A DNA stretch of 64,000 nucleotides from CAYWNA01 sp964459305 (lineage in GTDB: Bacteria > Planctomycetota > Planctomycetia > Pirellulales > Pirellulaceae): the NCBI GenBank assembly GCA_964459305.1, contig CAYWNA010000043.1, positions 1-64,000 on the forward strand. The letters run 5' to 3'. Shown here in pieces: positions 10,847 to 19,046 of the stretch. A model generated the notes under the pieces. It had not been told where the DNA came from, did no database searches, and saw only the letters and a program-made list of their open reading frames with translations. The first letter of the stretch is position 1, and each line of letters begins with the position of its first letter. The translations under genes were made by a program, and so were the position numbers.

Positions 10847-11737
10847 TTAGTCCTTAGCATCTGGCACCGAATGCTGGGTACTGCCAACTGTCATCGTTGC
10901 TCGTAGCCCTGGACGCAGTAACAGGTTTGCGTTTTCGACCTCAGCCCAGACGGCCACTTGCCCATTGACGGGATCGATTTCGGGGCTGACAAACACGACC
11001 GTTCCGGTGAACTCCTGCTCGGTGTCGTCATTCAGACGCACGCTCAGCACCACCTGCGAGTCGATCCATTCGCCGGACACCTGACTGGCATCGACGAAGC
11101 CCTCGGCCCTTAGCCGGTCGATGCGTACGATGCGGAAGACCTTTTCGCCAGGCTCTACCCATTCGCCGCGGCGTCGATGGACCTCGACCACCATCCCCGG
11201 CAGCGGCGCGATTACCACGTGACGGACGAGTTTCTCTTCACTGAAATCAAATTCGTTCTCTTTCAGCGCGAGTTTGATTTTCGCCAAGCGGAAATCGCGT
11301 TCAGCACGTTCCACCTCCAGATCCAACTTTTCGGCCGTCAGTTGATGGTTTTCTACCTCGGACGCAGAAATGGCATTGGGGTTCAGTTCCGCGATCTTCT
11401 TAACTCGTTGCCACTCGTTCCGGGCGACGACAGCGGCTTTCTCCGCCGTTCTGACGATCACGTCGCTGTCCGCTTCCTCGCGAGCGATTCGGAGTTCCAA
11501 CTCCGCACGGTTCCTGTTGAACTGAGCTTCGATATCCTCGATCTGCGCCAGCACCTCGCCCTCGGCCACCATCTGACCTTCTTTCACGACGACCTTCGTC
11601 AGCACGCCCGGCTCTCTGGCAGGCGTCTCCGCTTCTTCGATGAGACGAACGAAGACATCGATCTCCGCGCAAATTACATCGTCCCCGAAACCGAAGAGCA
11701 ACACGACGAGAGAGCATCGGATTGCCAGACGAGTCAT
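10847..11737 (-). CDS. HlyD-family periplasmic adaptor
   Basis: About 296 residues, starting at the ATG with a GGGGGAA-type purine stretch upstream (an in-frame start 114 bases earlier would overlap the upstream gene). Signal peptide MTRLAIRCSLVVLLFGFG up to CAEI, then a lipoyl-like half-motif (VLTKVVVKEGQMVAEGEVLA), a long alpha-helical hairpin rich in Glu, Arg and Ala, a second lipoyl half (PLPGMVVEVHRRRGEWVEPGE split over about 20 residues) and a beta-barrel region ending with LLRPGLRATMTVG. This is the domain order of a membrane-fusion protein that links an inner-membrane exporter to a TolC channel. It lies 38 bases downstream of the GAF-HlyD gene. Confidence 0.85.
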   Translation of the reverse strand: MTRLAIRCSLVVLLFGFGDDVICAEIDVFVRLIEEAETPAREPGVLTKVVVKEGQMVAEGEVLAQIEDIEAQFNRNRAELELRIAREEADSDVIVRTAEKAAVVARNEWQRVKKIAELNPNAISASEVENHQLTAEKLDLEVERAERDFRLAKIKLALKENEFDFSEEKLVRHVVIAPLPGMVVEVHRRRGEWVEPGEKVFRIVRIDRLRAEGFVDASQVSGEWIDSQVVLSVRLNDDTEQEFTGTVVFVSPEIDPVNGQVAVWAEVENANLLLRPGLRATMTVGSTQHSVPDAKD

Positions 11738-11775
11738 TACACGTTCCCCCACACGGTGTGAATCCTCAACCAACA

Positions 11776-13770
11776 TCACAACAGAACCCACGTTTTGATC
11801 GCGTCGATCAGATCGTGCAACCACACATACCCCACGGATCGACGGCCGCAATGAACCTTTGCCAGCACGGCCGACCCGTACTGGAGCGGTGCGACCTTGT
11901 CACGATCGATTGTGACCACTGCCTTGACATAGGCGCTGCCGTCTTCGTCCGGTGTCGTTCTCGAGCTGATCAGGGCCATCGTCCCTTGATACGTGACGTC
12001 CGGATCGGTCTTCAAAATGAAACGAACGTCCAAATCTGGCCCGTTGGCCTCCTGCGCCGCCAGGACGTGAGTGACGTGGTGGTCTGGAACCTTCAATTCC
12101 AGCACCCACGGCCCCTGGACGTCGGCCACGGTCAGCAGGACTTGGCCCCGCTCCACGGGACGCGATTCCAGTAGCTGCCGAACGTCCCACGTCTGGACCC
12201 GCCCCTCCATGGGGCTGCGCACATTCAGCTTCTCCATCTGTGTCGCCACGACGGCAAGCTGCGCGTTCACGCTCTGGAGTTGTTCCTCCAGCTCTTTCTC
12301 AATGGCCGACCAACTTGACGATCGCCGCCGGTCTTCCGCGCCGGGCTGGTTCTTCCGTACTCGCTCGGACTGGGCTGCTAGCAACTTCTGTTGTGTGGTC
12401 CTTTGCTCGCCAAGCAGGCGTTCGTGTTCCAGCTTCAGATCGGAGCTGGTCATTACCAACAGTGTCTGGTCGTCCGTAACCGCCGAGTTGTGCTCGACGG
12501 ACAGTTCTCGCACATCGCCGCTGACCGGAGCAAACACGTCTTGGCGTTTTTCAGGCAGCAACTCGCCGCGGCTCTCGATGTCGAAGTCTGCCGGGACGAC
12601 CACAAGGGCCGCCGTGGCCACTGCCACAATTAGCAGGATTGCAGCCAGTTTTACCGACGTCCCGCCTTGAGCCAGCCAGTCGGCGGCTCGTCGAAGCGGG
12701 CTTCTGTACCGGAGGGCGTTCGATAATGCTAGTTCGCTATGTGTGCAAACAGTTGACAGCCGCTGGCGCAGCTCGTCATCCCACTCGGCATCAAATTGCT
12801 CGACAATCAGCACGCCGGAGGCCTGTGACGCGGCGGTCTCGGTTGTTTCGTCCGGCTCGTCGCATCCGAGTGGCACAATGCCCAGAAGGCGAACGTGGGA
12901 TTCGTCCAGATAGGGCTGAAGAACACGATCGAACTCGGGCGGCAGGTTTTCGGAGCCGCCGTCGTACCATAGCATTTCGCCGGTCGCAAGAACCAAGGCA
13001 GACAGCCGTTCCAGCAACCGCACGCTCACCGATCGGCGTTGGACCCGGTCGACACCGCTAGCAGCCAATATCGCGCATCCCGATCCCCGGCGGACCGCCA
13101 CACTGGCGCGGTCGCAATCGACCAACAGCCGACTTTCGTTCACGATCGCGTAAGCCGTCTGTCGCAATCCTATGCTACTGTGGATTCGGCGGGCGGACTC
13201 CTCACTCTGTTCCCAAAACGTCCTTTGGCGGCGCAGAGCCCGCAGTTCCGAGTTTCGGTGAAAGTCCGATGCCGCCTCGCAAAGCGCCGACAACAATCCC
13301 AGGCATGCCTGCTGAACATCGGGATCCGTCGTCGGGCGTTGGAAGATCTCCACGATGCCGATCGTCCGATCGTCAATTCGGACAGGACACACAAGCAGGA
13401 GCAGATCCGTCGGATTGGCCGGTTGTCCGTCGGCCTGGCTTCCCGAACGTGGCAGGGCCATTCTGGGTTCATCGCCCTGCCGCACGGATTCCAGCAGCAA
13501 GAGATGACTGGTACGGTTGATGTCCTCTGCTAGCGGCGTGCCAGCCAGGTTTGTCTGGTGCCCCAGAACGAGCCGGCCCTCCTTTTCGCATTTCCAGACG
13601 ACCGCCGCAACCGCCGCCAAGGCGGACACCAAGCGGTTGAGCAACTGGGTGTAGAACTCGCCCTCGGAAATGTCCTTCTCAGAGAACGCAGCGGCTTCGT
13701 CCGCCAGCCTGTCGATGGATTCCCAGGTCTGGTCGATGACTGTGGAACTAGCCGTTGGAGTACCTGCCAT
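11776..13770 (-). CDS. GAF domain-HlyD adaptor fusion protein
   Basis: About 664 residues. Residues 1-380 look like one or two GAF-type sensor domains (LLLVCPVRIDDRTIGIVEIF and VDCDRASVAVRRGSGCAILA are typical strands and turns). A transmembrane segment follows near residue 385-405 (LAAILLIVAVATAALVVV), then a HlyD-like periplasmic portion with lipoyl halves (QDVFAPVSGDVRELSVEHNS and LNVRSPMEGRVQTWDV) around a coiled coil. The start at 13770 is the first ATG that gives a hydrophilic cytoplasmic N-terminus. Family knowledge: GAF-HlyD fusions occur in planctomycete export clusters. Inference: a cytoplasmic sensor tied to the periplasmic adaptor could gate export by a small ligand. First gene of the three-gene operon. 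Confidence 0.82.
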   Translation of the reverse strand: MAGTPTASSTVIDQTWESIDRLADEAAAFSEKDISEGEFYTQLLNRLVSALAAVAAVVWKCEKEGRLVLGHQTNLAGTPLAEDINRTSHLLLLESVRQGDEPRMALPRSGSQADGQPANPTDLLLLVCPVRIDDRTIGIVEIFQRPTTDPDVQQACLGLLSALCEAASDFHRNSELRALRRQRTFWEQSEESARRIHSSIGLRQTAYAIVNESRLLVDCDRASVAVRRGSGCAILAASGVDRVQRRSVSVRLLERLSALVLATGEMLWYDGGSENLPPEFDRVLQPYLDESHVRLLGIVPLGCDEPDETTETAASQASGVLIVEQFDAEWDDELRQRLSTVCTHSELALSNALRYRSPLRRAADWLAQGGTSVKLAAILLIVAVATAALVVVPADFDIESRGELLPEKRQDVFAPVSGDVRELSVEHNSAVTDDQTLLVMTSSDLKLEHERLLGEQRTTQQKLLAAQSERVRKNQPGAEDRRRSSSWSAIEKELEEQLQSVNAQLAVVATQMEKLNVRSPMEGRVQTWDVRQLLESRPVERGQVLLTVADVQGPWVLELKVPDHHVTHVLAAQEANGPDLDVRFILKTDPDVTYQGTMALISSRTTPDEDGSAYVKAVVTIDRDKVAPLQYGSAVLAKVHCGRRSVGYVWLHDLIDAIKTWVLL

Positions 13771-14068
13771 AAAGACACAATACACTACGAGCGACAGGTC
13801 ACCAACGCACAGCCCGCGGTTTCTTGAGGGAAAAGGCGGACGGGAAAGATTAAGCAAAGTAGGGAGAGCATCAAGGGAAACTGAAGCGGAGGAAACTGCG
13901 GAAGATGCAGTGATCTTCAGGTCCCGCAGAACATAGGCATTGCGGGAAAGTCAAGATGTAACGGTTATGAGGAAATTATCGCTTTTGTGGAAGATATCGT
14001 TTGTGCGGGACAGGGATTGCGCCGATTAAGGAGCTAAGCACCCGGAGTGCATCGTCTGGCTCTACACC
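13771..14068. promoter_or_regulatory. Divergent promoter region between export operon and tolC-like gene
   Basis: About 300 bases between the starts of two oppositely directed transcription units with related functions. It must contain both promoters and is a natural place for shared control. No clear -35/-10 pairs or palindromic operator could be assigned by eye. Confidence 0.4.
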
Positions 14069-16699
14069 ATGGGAAGTGTTATGCGCCACGAGTTTGCTGG
14101 AGTTACCCGATTGATGACGATCACCGCGATCGTCGTTGCCGGATGCGCCACGCAGGATCCCAATGTGGCCTTCCACGATGACCTGTGCCATTTCGACGAC
14201 TTGGTGACAGAAACCGACTACGTCGATGCGGAAGTGGCACCTCAGACGATCCACGCCAGTGCGACTCCGCAGGCACTGCGCGGCGCCGGAGTCGACCCAG
14301 AGTACTGGCCGATGTCGTTGAACGAGGCGATTCGCACGGCGCTGGCAAATTCGAACGTACTGAACGATCTGGGTGGGACAATTGTCCGTTCGCCGGAAAC
14401 CGTGCGCACGCTCCAGGACGCATCGATTGTGGAAACCGATCCTCGTTTCGGCGTGGCGGCCGCATTGAGTGCTTTCGACACAGAATTGTCCATGGTCGTC
14501 GGCTTTGAGAACAACGATCGGATCCTCAACAACCGGTTCGTCGCCGGTACCAACAGCTTGAAGCAGGATCTCCATGACTACGAGACGGAACTCACCAAGC
14601 GGGCGGCGACAGGATCCGAGTTCACGTTGCGTCACACCATGGATTACGACTTCAACAATGCCAACGGTAATATTTTTCCCAGTGCGTGGGACACGGCGTT
14701 GGAGGCGGAATTCCGGCAACCTCTCTTCCAGGGAGCCGGAATCGAATTCAACCGCATCGCTGGGCCGGACAGTGCCCCGGGCGTAATCGGCGGTGTTGTG
14801 GTCGCACGTCTGAACACGGACATCAGTCTGACAGATCTGGAAATAGGCTTACGTAATCTCGTCAGCAATGTAGAAAACTCGTACTGGGACCTGTATTTCG
14901 CGTATCGAGATCTGGACGCCAAGAAACGAGCACGCGATGCTAGCTTAGGCATCTGGAGGGAACTGGCTGCGAGCGTCGGCCGACTGGGCGCGGAGGATGA
15001 CAAGATCGCGCAAGCTCGTGAACAGTACCATCGCTTCGAGGTGGAAGTCCAGAACGCATTGAGCGGTCGACCGGTCGAAGGCACGCGGGCTGGCGGTGAT
15101 AGCAGCGGAGGCACTTTCCGCGCGAACGGTGGCGTTTACATTGCGGAACGCCGGTTACGTCTATTGTTGGGGCTGGCGTTGAGTGACACGCGGTTGATTC
15201 GTCCCGCCCAGGATCCTTCGCTGGCCAAAGCCATCTTTGAATGGGACAGCGTTGTAGGCGAGGCCATGACCCGCCGGGCCGAGTTGCGCCGCCAGCGTCT
15301 TACCGTGCGGCGTCGCGAGCTGGAATTGATCGCAAACCGCAATTTCCTGAAGCCACGTTTCGATGCGGTCGGTCTGTGGCGCTATCGCGGTTTTGGCGAT
15401 GAACTGCTGAATCCGTCACCGGCCCTCGTACAAGTGACTGGCATCGAGGTTTGGAACTCGGCTTTCGGGAGCCTCACGTCTCTGGAGCAACAGGAATGGC
15501 AAGTGGGGTTCGAGTTCAGTATGCCAATCGGGTTCCGTCAAGCCCATGCAGCAATTCGCAACGGCCAACTGGCCCTGGCCCGTGAACGTGCCGTTCTTCA
15601 GGAACAGGAAAGGCAAGTCATTCACGACTTGGGCAACGCCGTTTCAGAATTGGATCGGGCGTACAAGGTCGCCCGCGTCAACCTCGACCGCCGCAATGCC
15701 GCTCGAGACCGGCTGCAGGCTCTTCTGAAACAGAAAGAGGACAGGGGCATCGTCCTGGTCAACTTCATGCTTGACGCCCAACAACGATTGGCCAGCGCGG
15801 AAGCCGATTTCTTCCGTTCCCTGGTCGAGTATTCCTTGGCAGTCAAGAACGTGCACATCGAGAAGGGCACATGGAAGAGTTACCACAATGTATTGCTGGC
15901 CGAGGACTTGACCGGCAACGAGAGGGGCGACGAGCCTATCGTACCTCACGTCCCCATGGAAGATGCGCCGGCGGGACCCGCACAGCCCGACCCACGAGTG
16001 CCGGGCGGATTGGAACCGGTACCCCCCGCCGCGCCGATACCAACTCCCACCGCCAACTTCCACGCAGTTCCACCCGCCGAGCCGGTGCACAACGCGCCAA
16101 TGGCTGTACCGGCGCAGGTGAATGCCGGGGGTCCGGCAGATTTCAATGCGAGCCGGACACAGCCGCAGCGAATCGAGACGCGTGCGGTTAGACAGTCTGA
16201 CTTCCACCACCAAATGCCCGGCGCACCGGCAAATACCGGTGAGTTGATGGTCCCGGTCTACCGACAGTCTCAGTTCCAGAGCCAAGGGGCTCCCGCCGCG
16301 ATGCCCTCGGAGCAGTTGGAACTGCCTGTGTACAATCAGTCTCAATTCCAGCAGCGGGCGTCTCGCAATCAGATGCACCCATCGCAAGCCATGCCGCCAC
16401 AGGTGCGACCGGGCAGCGAATTGCCACCCGGTTTCTTCGACTCGGCGGTCGAGTCATCCCTGTCCGGCCGGCGCGAATTGCCACGCGGTTTCTTCGACTC
16501 GGCGATCGAGTCATCCCTGTCCGGCCGGCGCGAATTGCCACCCGGTTTCTTCGACTCGGCGGTTGAATCGTCGCTGTCAGGCGGACGCGAGTTACCACCG
16601 GGTCTCTTCGATTCTGCGGTTGAGTCGTCGCTGTCAAGCGAAGACGAATTGCCGTCCGGGTTCTTTGATTCGGCGGTAGAAGCGTCCATATCGAACTGA
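14069..16699 (+). CDS. TolC-family outer membrane efflux lipoprotein with Pro-rich repeat tail
   Basis: About 876 residues, nearly twice the usual 450-500 of the family. The N-terminus has a lipobox-like TAIVVAGC. Residues 60-615 show the outer-membrane-factor pattern: WPMSLNEAIRTALANS at the start, long amphipathic helices, and LDRRNAARDRLQALL later. The last 260 residues are a Pro/Ala/Gln-rich tail ending in five 19-residue repeats (ELPPGFFDSAVESSLSG). Two starts are possible, ATG 14069 or ATG 14081; the latter has GGGAAG just upstream. It faces the HlyD/M50 operon and probably supplies its outer-membrane channel. The tail is not part of any TolC fold I know and may bind a partner or peptidoglycan. 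Confidence 0.85.
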   Translation: MGSVMRHEFAGVTRLMTITAIVVAGCATQDPNVAFHDDLCHFDDLVTETDYVDAEVAPQTIHASATPQALRGAGVDPEYWPMSLNEAIRTALANSNVLNDLGGTIVRSPETVRTLQDASIVETDPRFGVAAALSAFDTELSMVVGFENNDRILNNRFVAGTNSLKQDLHDYETELTKRAATGSEFTLRHTMDYDFNNANGNIFPSAWDTALEAEFRQPLFQGAGIEFNRIAGPDSAPGVIGGVVVARLNTDISLTDLEIGLRNLVSNVENSYWDLYFAYRDLDAKKRARDASLGIWRELAASVGRLGAEDDKIAQAREQYHRFEVEVQNALSGRPVEGTRAGGDSSGGTFRANGGVYIAERRLRLLLGLALSDTRLIRPAQDPSLAKAIFEWDSVVGEAMTRRAELRRQRLTVRRRELELIANRNFLKPRFDAVGLWRYRGFGDELLNPSPALVQVTGIEVWNSAFGSLTSLEQQEWQVGFEFSMPIGFRQAHAAIRNGQLALARERAVLQEQERQVIHDLGNAVSELDRAYKVARVNLDRRNAARDRLQALLKQKEDRGIVLVNFMLDAQQRLASAEADFFRSLVEYSLAVKNVHIEKGTWKSYHNVLLAEDLTGNERGDEPIVPHVPMEDAPAGPAQPDPRVPGGLEPVPPAAPIPTPTANFHAVPPAEPVHNAPMAVPAQVNAGGPADFNASRTQPQRIETRAVRQSDFHHQMPGAPANTGELMVPVYRQSQFQSQGAPAAMPSEQLELPVYNQSQFQQRASRNQMHPSQAMPPQVRPGSELPPGFFDSAVESSLSGRRELPRGFFDSAIESSLSGRRELPPGFFDSAVESSLSGGRELPPGLFDSAVESSLSSEDELPSGFFDSAVEASISN
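16412..16696 (+). repeat. Five tandem 57-bp repeats at the 3' end of the tolC-like gene
   Basis: Five units of 57 bases encode ELPPGFFDSAVESSLSG with small changes (PRGFFDSAIESS, PPGLFDSAVESS, PSGFFDSAVEAS). The first three units are almost identical in DNA, the last two more diverged, suggesting recent expansion from the 5' side. Confidence 0.9.
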
Positions 16700-17151
16700 C
16701 GGCGCCTTCCACCACACGCCTCCCCTCATGCGGCCTGTTGATCTAGTCGTGGGATAGGCTTCCAGCCTGTCAGGATCCCGCAACTTCAATTGCCAAGTGC
16801 ACTCAAGTCCCCCAATTGACAGGCTGGAAGCCTATCCCACGCTCGTTTCCCGATTAAATCAACAGCCTGCATGGCCTCGCGACCCGCACCACCTGTATGG
16901 TGTGTATCTACACTGAGACAGCTCAAGGTCCTTGCAACGGACCGCGGCAATCCTCGACGTTCCTGGAATTCCTAAGTCCATACGGGGTTGCATCTTGCGT
17001 TCCAGGGCCAGCGTGCAACGATGGCATGTCGGTTGGGAACTTAAAATGTAGATAATGCATGGCATTTATGAGCTATACTTTCGTTAGCTGGACTAGAAGA
17101 AATATCCACCTGTACCAGTCTGTACCTCGGTCCGAGGGAAAGGTGCCCACA
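16700..17151. other. Intergenic spacer
   Basis: About 450 bases between the tolC-like gene and the TadG-like gene. It holds palindrome family C copy 1 (16749-16840). Downstream of it, AT-richer sequence near 17040-17100 may contain the promoter of the TadG-like gene. An in-frame start at 17059 exists but the encoded extension looks non-coding. Confidence 0.5.
16749..16840. repeat. Palindrome family C, copy 1
   Basis: Perfect 24-base arms at 16749-16772 and 16817-16840 (core GGGATAGGCTTCCAGCCTG) around a 44-base loop. The same arms occur at 46673-46731 with a shorter loop. It follows the tolC-like stop codon by about 50 bases and may end its transcript. Confidence 0.92.
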
Positions 17152-17670
17152 ATGAAAGCCCATGCAAATACCAACAAGAGATTACAGAGCCCAAGAAAAA
17201 GGCGGGCGAGACCGCTTAGAAAGCGAGACCGTCGCGGTGCAGTCGCCGGGCTCGCTGCTTTGCTGATAGTTGTTCTAATGGGCATGATGGCTTTCGCCAT
17301 CGATACAGGGTACGTGGCGAACTCACGTATCGAGCTCAAGAGGGCGGTCGACGCCGGCGCTTTGGCGGGAGCCGGAGCCTTGGAACTGGGCAGGAGAGAG
17401 GCGAAAGCACAGGCCTACGAGTTCATCGCATCCAACCCGGTAGCCGGCCGACCGCTCGAACACTCGGAGATCGATGTCCAATTGGGAGAATGGGATGACG
17501 TCTCCAGATCGTTCAGAGAGACAGGATCGCAGCCATCGGCGATTCGTGTCGTCGCCACTCGAAAGGAGGCACCGTTCTTCTTCGGTAAAACCCTCGGTTA
17601 CGAGAATTTCGACGTCACCGAGGAAGCGGGTCCGTTATGTGGAGCTGCACATAACGGATCGGCCTGCTGA
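17152..17670 (+). CDS. TadG/TadE-like Flp pilus assembly protein, 3' truncated
   Basis: About 172 residues. After a basic stretch (RRARPLRKRDRRGAV) comes the TadG N-terminal signature: a hydrophobic helix (AGLAALLIVVLMGMMAFAIDTGY) then SRIELKRAVDAGALAGAGAL. Members normally continue for several hundred residues after the VTR-like strand reached here (GYENFDVT), often with a von Willebrand domain. Here the frame leaves the family at EEAGPLCGAAHNGSAC, which is encoded by a 26-base palindrome and by the antisense of the neighbouring gene. The gene therefore looks broken by a rearrangement. The ATG at 17152 has AAGGTG upstream and was preferred to an in-frame start at 17059. Confidence 0.7.
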   Translation: MKAHANTNKRLQSPRKRRARPLRKRDRRGAVAGLAALLIVVLMGMMAFAIDTGYVANSRIELKRAVDAGALAGAGALELGRREAKAQAYEFIASNPVAGRPLEHSEIDVQLGEWDDVSRSFRETGSQPSAIRVVATRKEAPFFFGKTLGYENFDVTEEAGPLCGAAHNGSAC

Positions 17671-18809
17671 TGCGCCTGGAACCGGCGCACGCAGGACAGA
17701 TGCTCGAAGACATGCTTGATGCCAAGGGAGTGTACGAAGCGTCCTGAGCGGCTGACGACCAAGTCGTTGCTGCGACCACCAACGTTGCCCAGAATCGAGA
17801 ATCCCTTCGCTGGCGACTCAAGCGGCGTTTCGCTCACGTCGTCAATGGCGTAGCGAATCAGGGGAAACGACGGGTTGCACAGCACCGTTACCACAATGTC
17901 AAACAGGCCGTCGGTGCGCCGCGGCGTTTCCACCAGAGCGATATCTTCGCGGACACGCAACGTTCCGTCGGGCCAATGACCGGCGATGATCTCGCATTCG
18001 GTGGCGCCGTACTCGGCGACGGCCGGAACGGCGAAAGCCCGCTGTACCTCGTCGACGAAATGCGGGTAGGCCGGCTCGCCGCTCATAATCGCGAGTTTGA
18101 GCGAGTCGCATTGAAAGCCTGTCGTAACGGCTTCTTGGGCGAGCAGGTAGATCGCCGTGCTGTATCCGTAAATGGCCGCGGGCCGAAATGCGTGGATTTT
18201 CTTGAGGTAGGTCCTCAGATCCTGCGTGCCCATACGGTACGCCGACAGCCGCAAACGGCCGCGCAGCCGGTCCTCCAGAGGTCGGCGGCACCTGGCGGCA
18301 AGTCCAGTAAGACCTGGCGCAAAGGATCCGCTGTGCCCCCATAAATACACGTGCCGATCGAGGATATCCACGCCCCACATGGCTGCCATGCGATATCGGG
18401 CACGGAGTGTTTCCAGGTGCGCTTCCTTACCCCAGAAGATACCCATTGGCGATCCGGTCGACCCTCCGGTGCGTTCCCAATTGCCTTGCTCCGCGGCGTC
18501 GGAAAGGAATCCCTGTGGGTCCTGCCGGACTGCCGACTTGGACAACACCGGCACCAGAGACTGGAATTCCCCGAGGCTGGAAAAGCACTCCGGCAAACTG
18601 CGGTCCGCAGCCAACCGATGGTAGTAGTCCACGTGATGGATGGCATGATTCCACACCGCGTTGAGCCGCTGGAGCTGAAGGTCTTCAATTTCCCCTCGCG
18701 ACCATTCTTCGCGCCGCGCCAACGCATCCAACTCGCAATACGCTTTCCGGAACCGTGGCAGAAACCGCAGTAATTTCATTGTCAAATGCTCTTTCTTGGT
18801 CGAGTTCAT
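17598..18809 (-). CDS. CapK/PaaK-like adenylate-forming enzyme, 3' truncated
   Basis: About 403 residues (393 from the alternative ATG at 18779, which has a purine-rich AAAGAGC upstream). The AMP-binding signature RTGGSTGSPMG is present, as are YGYSTAIYLLAQ, SGEPAYP and AEYGATECEIIAGH, all typical of the phenylacetate-CoA ligase-like CapK group that often sits in capsule and polysaccharide clusters. Full-length members continue past the C-terminal FEHLSCVRRFQ region for about 40-60 residues; here the last residues (PLCAAPHNGPASS onward) are read from a palindrome and the antisense of the TadG-like gene. So this gene too is cut at the same point. Neighbouring flippase, glycosyltransferase and epimerases fit a glycan role. 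Confidence 0.78.
   Translation of the reverse strand: MNSTKKEHLTMKLLRFLPRFRKAYCELDALARREEWSRGEIEDLQLQRLNAVWNHAIHHVDYYHRLAADRSLPECFSSLGEFQSLVPVLSKSAVRQDPQGFLSDAAEQGNWERTGGSTGSPMGIFWGKEAHLETLRARYRMAAMWGVDILDRHVYLWGHSGSFAPGLTGLAARCRRPLEDRLRGRLRLSAYRMGTQDLRTYLKKIHAFRPAAIYGYSTAIYLLAQEAVTTGFQCDSLKLAIMSGEPAYPHFVDEVQRAFAVPAVAEYGATECEIIAGHWPDGTLRVREDIALVETPRRTDGLFDIVVTVLCNPSFPLIRYAIDDVSETPLESPAKGFSILGNVGGRSNDLVVSRSGRFVHSLGIKHVFEHLSCVRRFQAHQQADPLCAAPHNGPASSVTSKFS
17632..17657. repeat. 26-bp palindrome at the junction of two truncated genes
   Basis: Ten-base perfect arms (CCGTTATGTG and CACATAACGG) around GAGCTG. It lies exactly where two convergent genes both lose family similarity. It may be a recombination scar or the recognition site of a site-specific element; which element is not known to me. 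Confidence 0.85.
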
Positions 18810-19046
18810 CGTCTACCGAAACAGTAACACACCCGCAGCTCTCATACCGTGGTGTCAGTCGCGGTTGCACGGTCGAGGATGCGAGAACCTTACGGTGATG
18901 CAATTTGAAAGGGTCCTGCAGATTGTGCCAGGAGCCGGGACGCTCGCGGCAACGATACCCTTTGGCCAACGCGCCGCCTTTTCCTGCAAGAGCTATGTTT
19001 CCAATAGATTTGGTAGATCTTGTCGGCACGAGTGGCAATCAATCAT

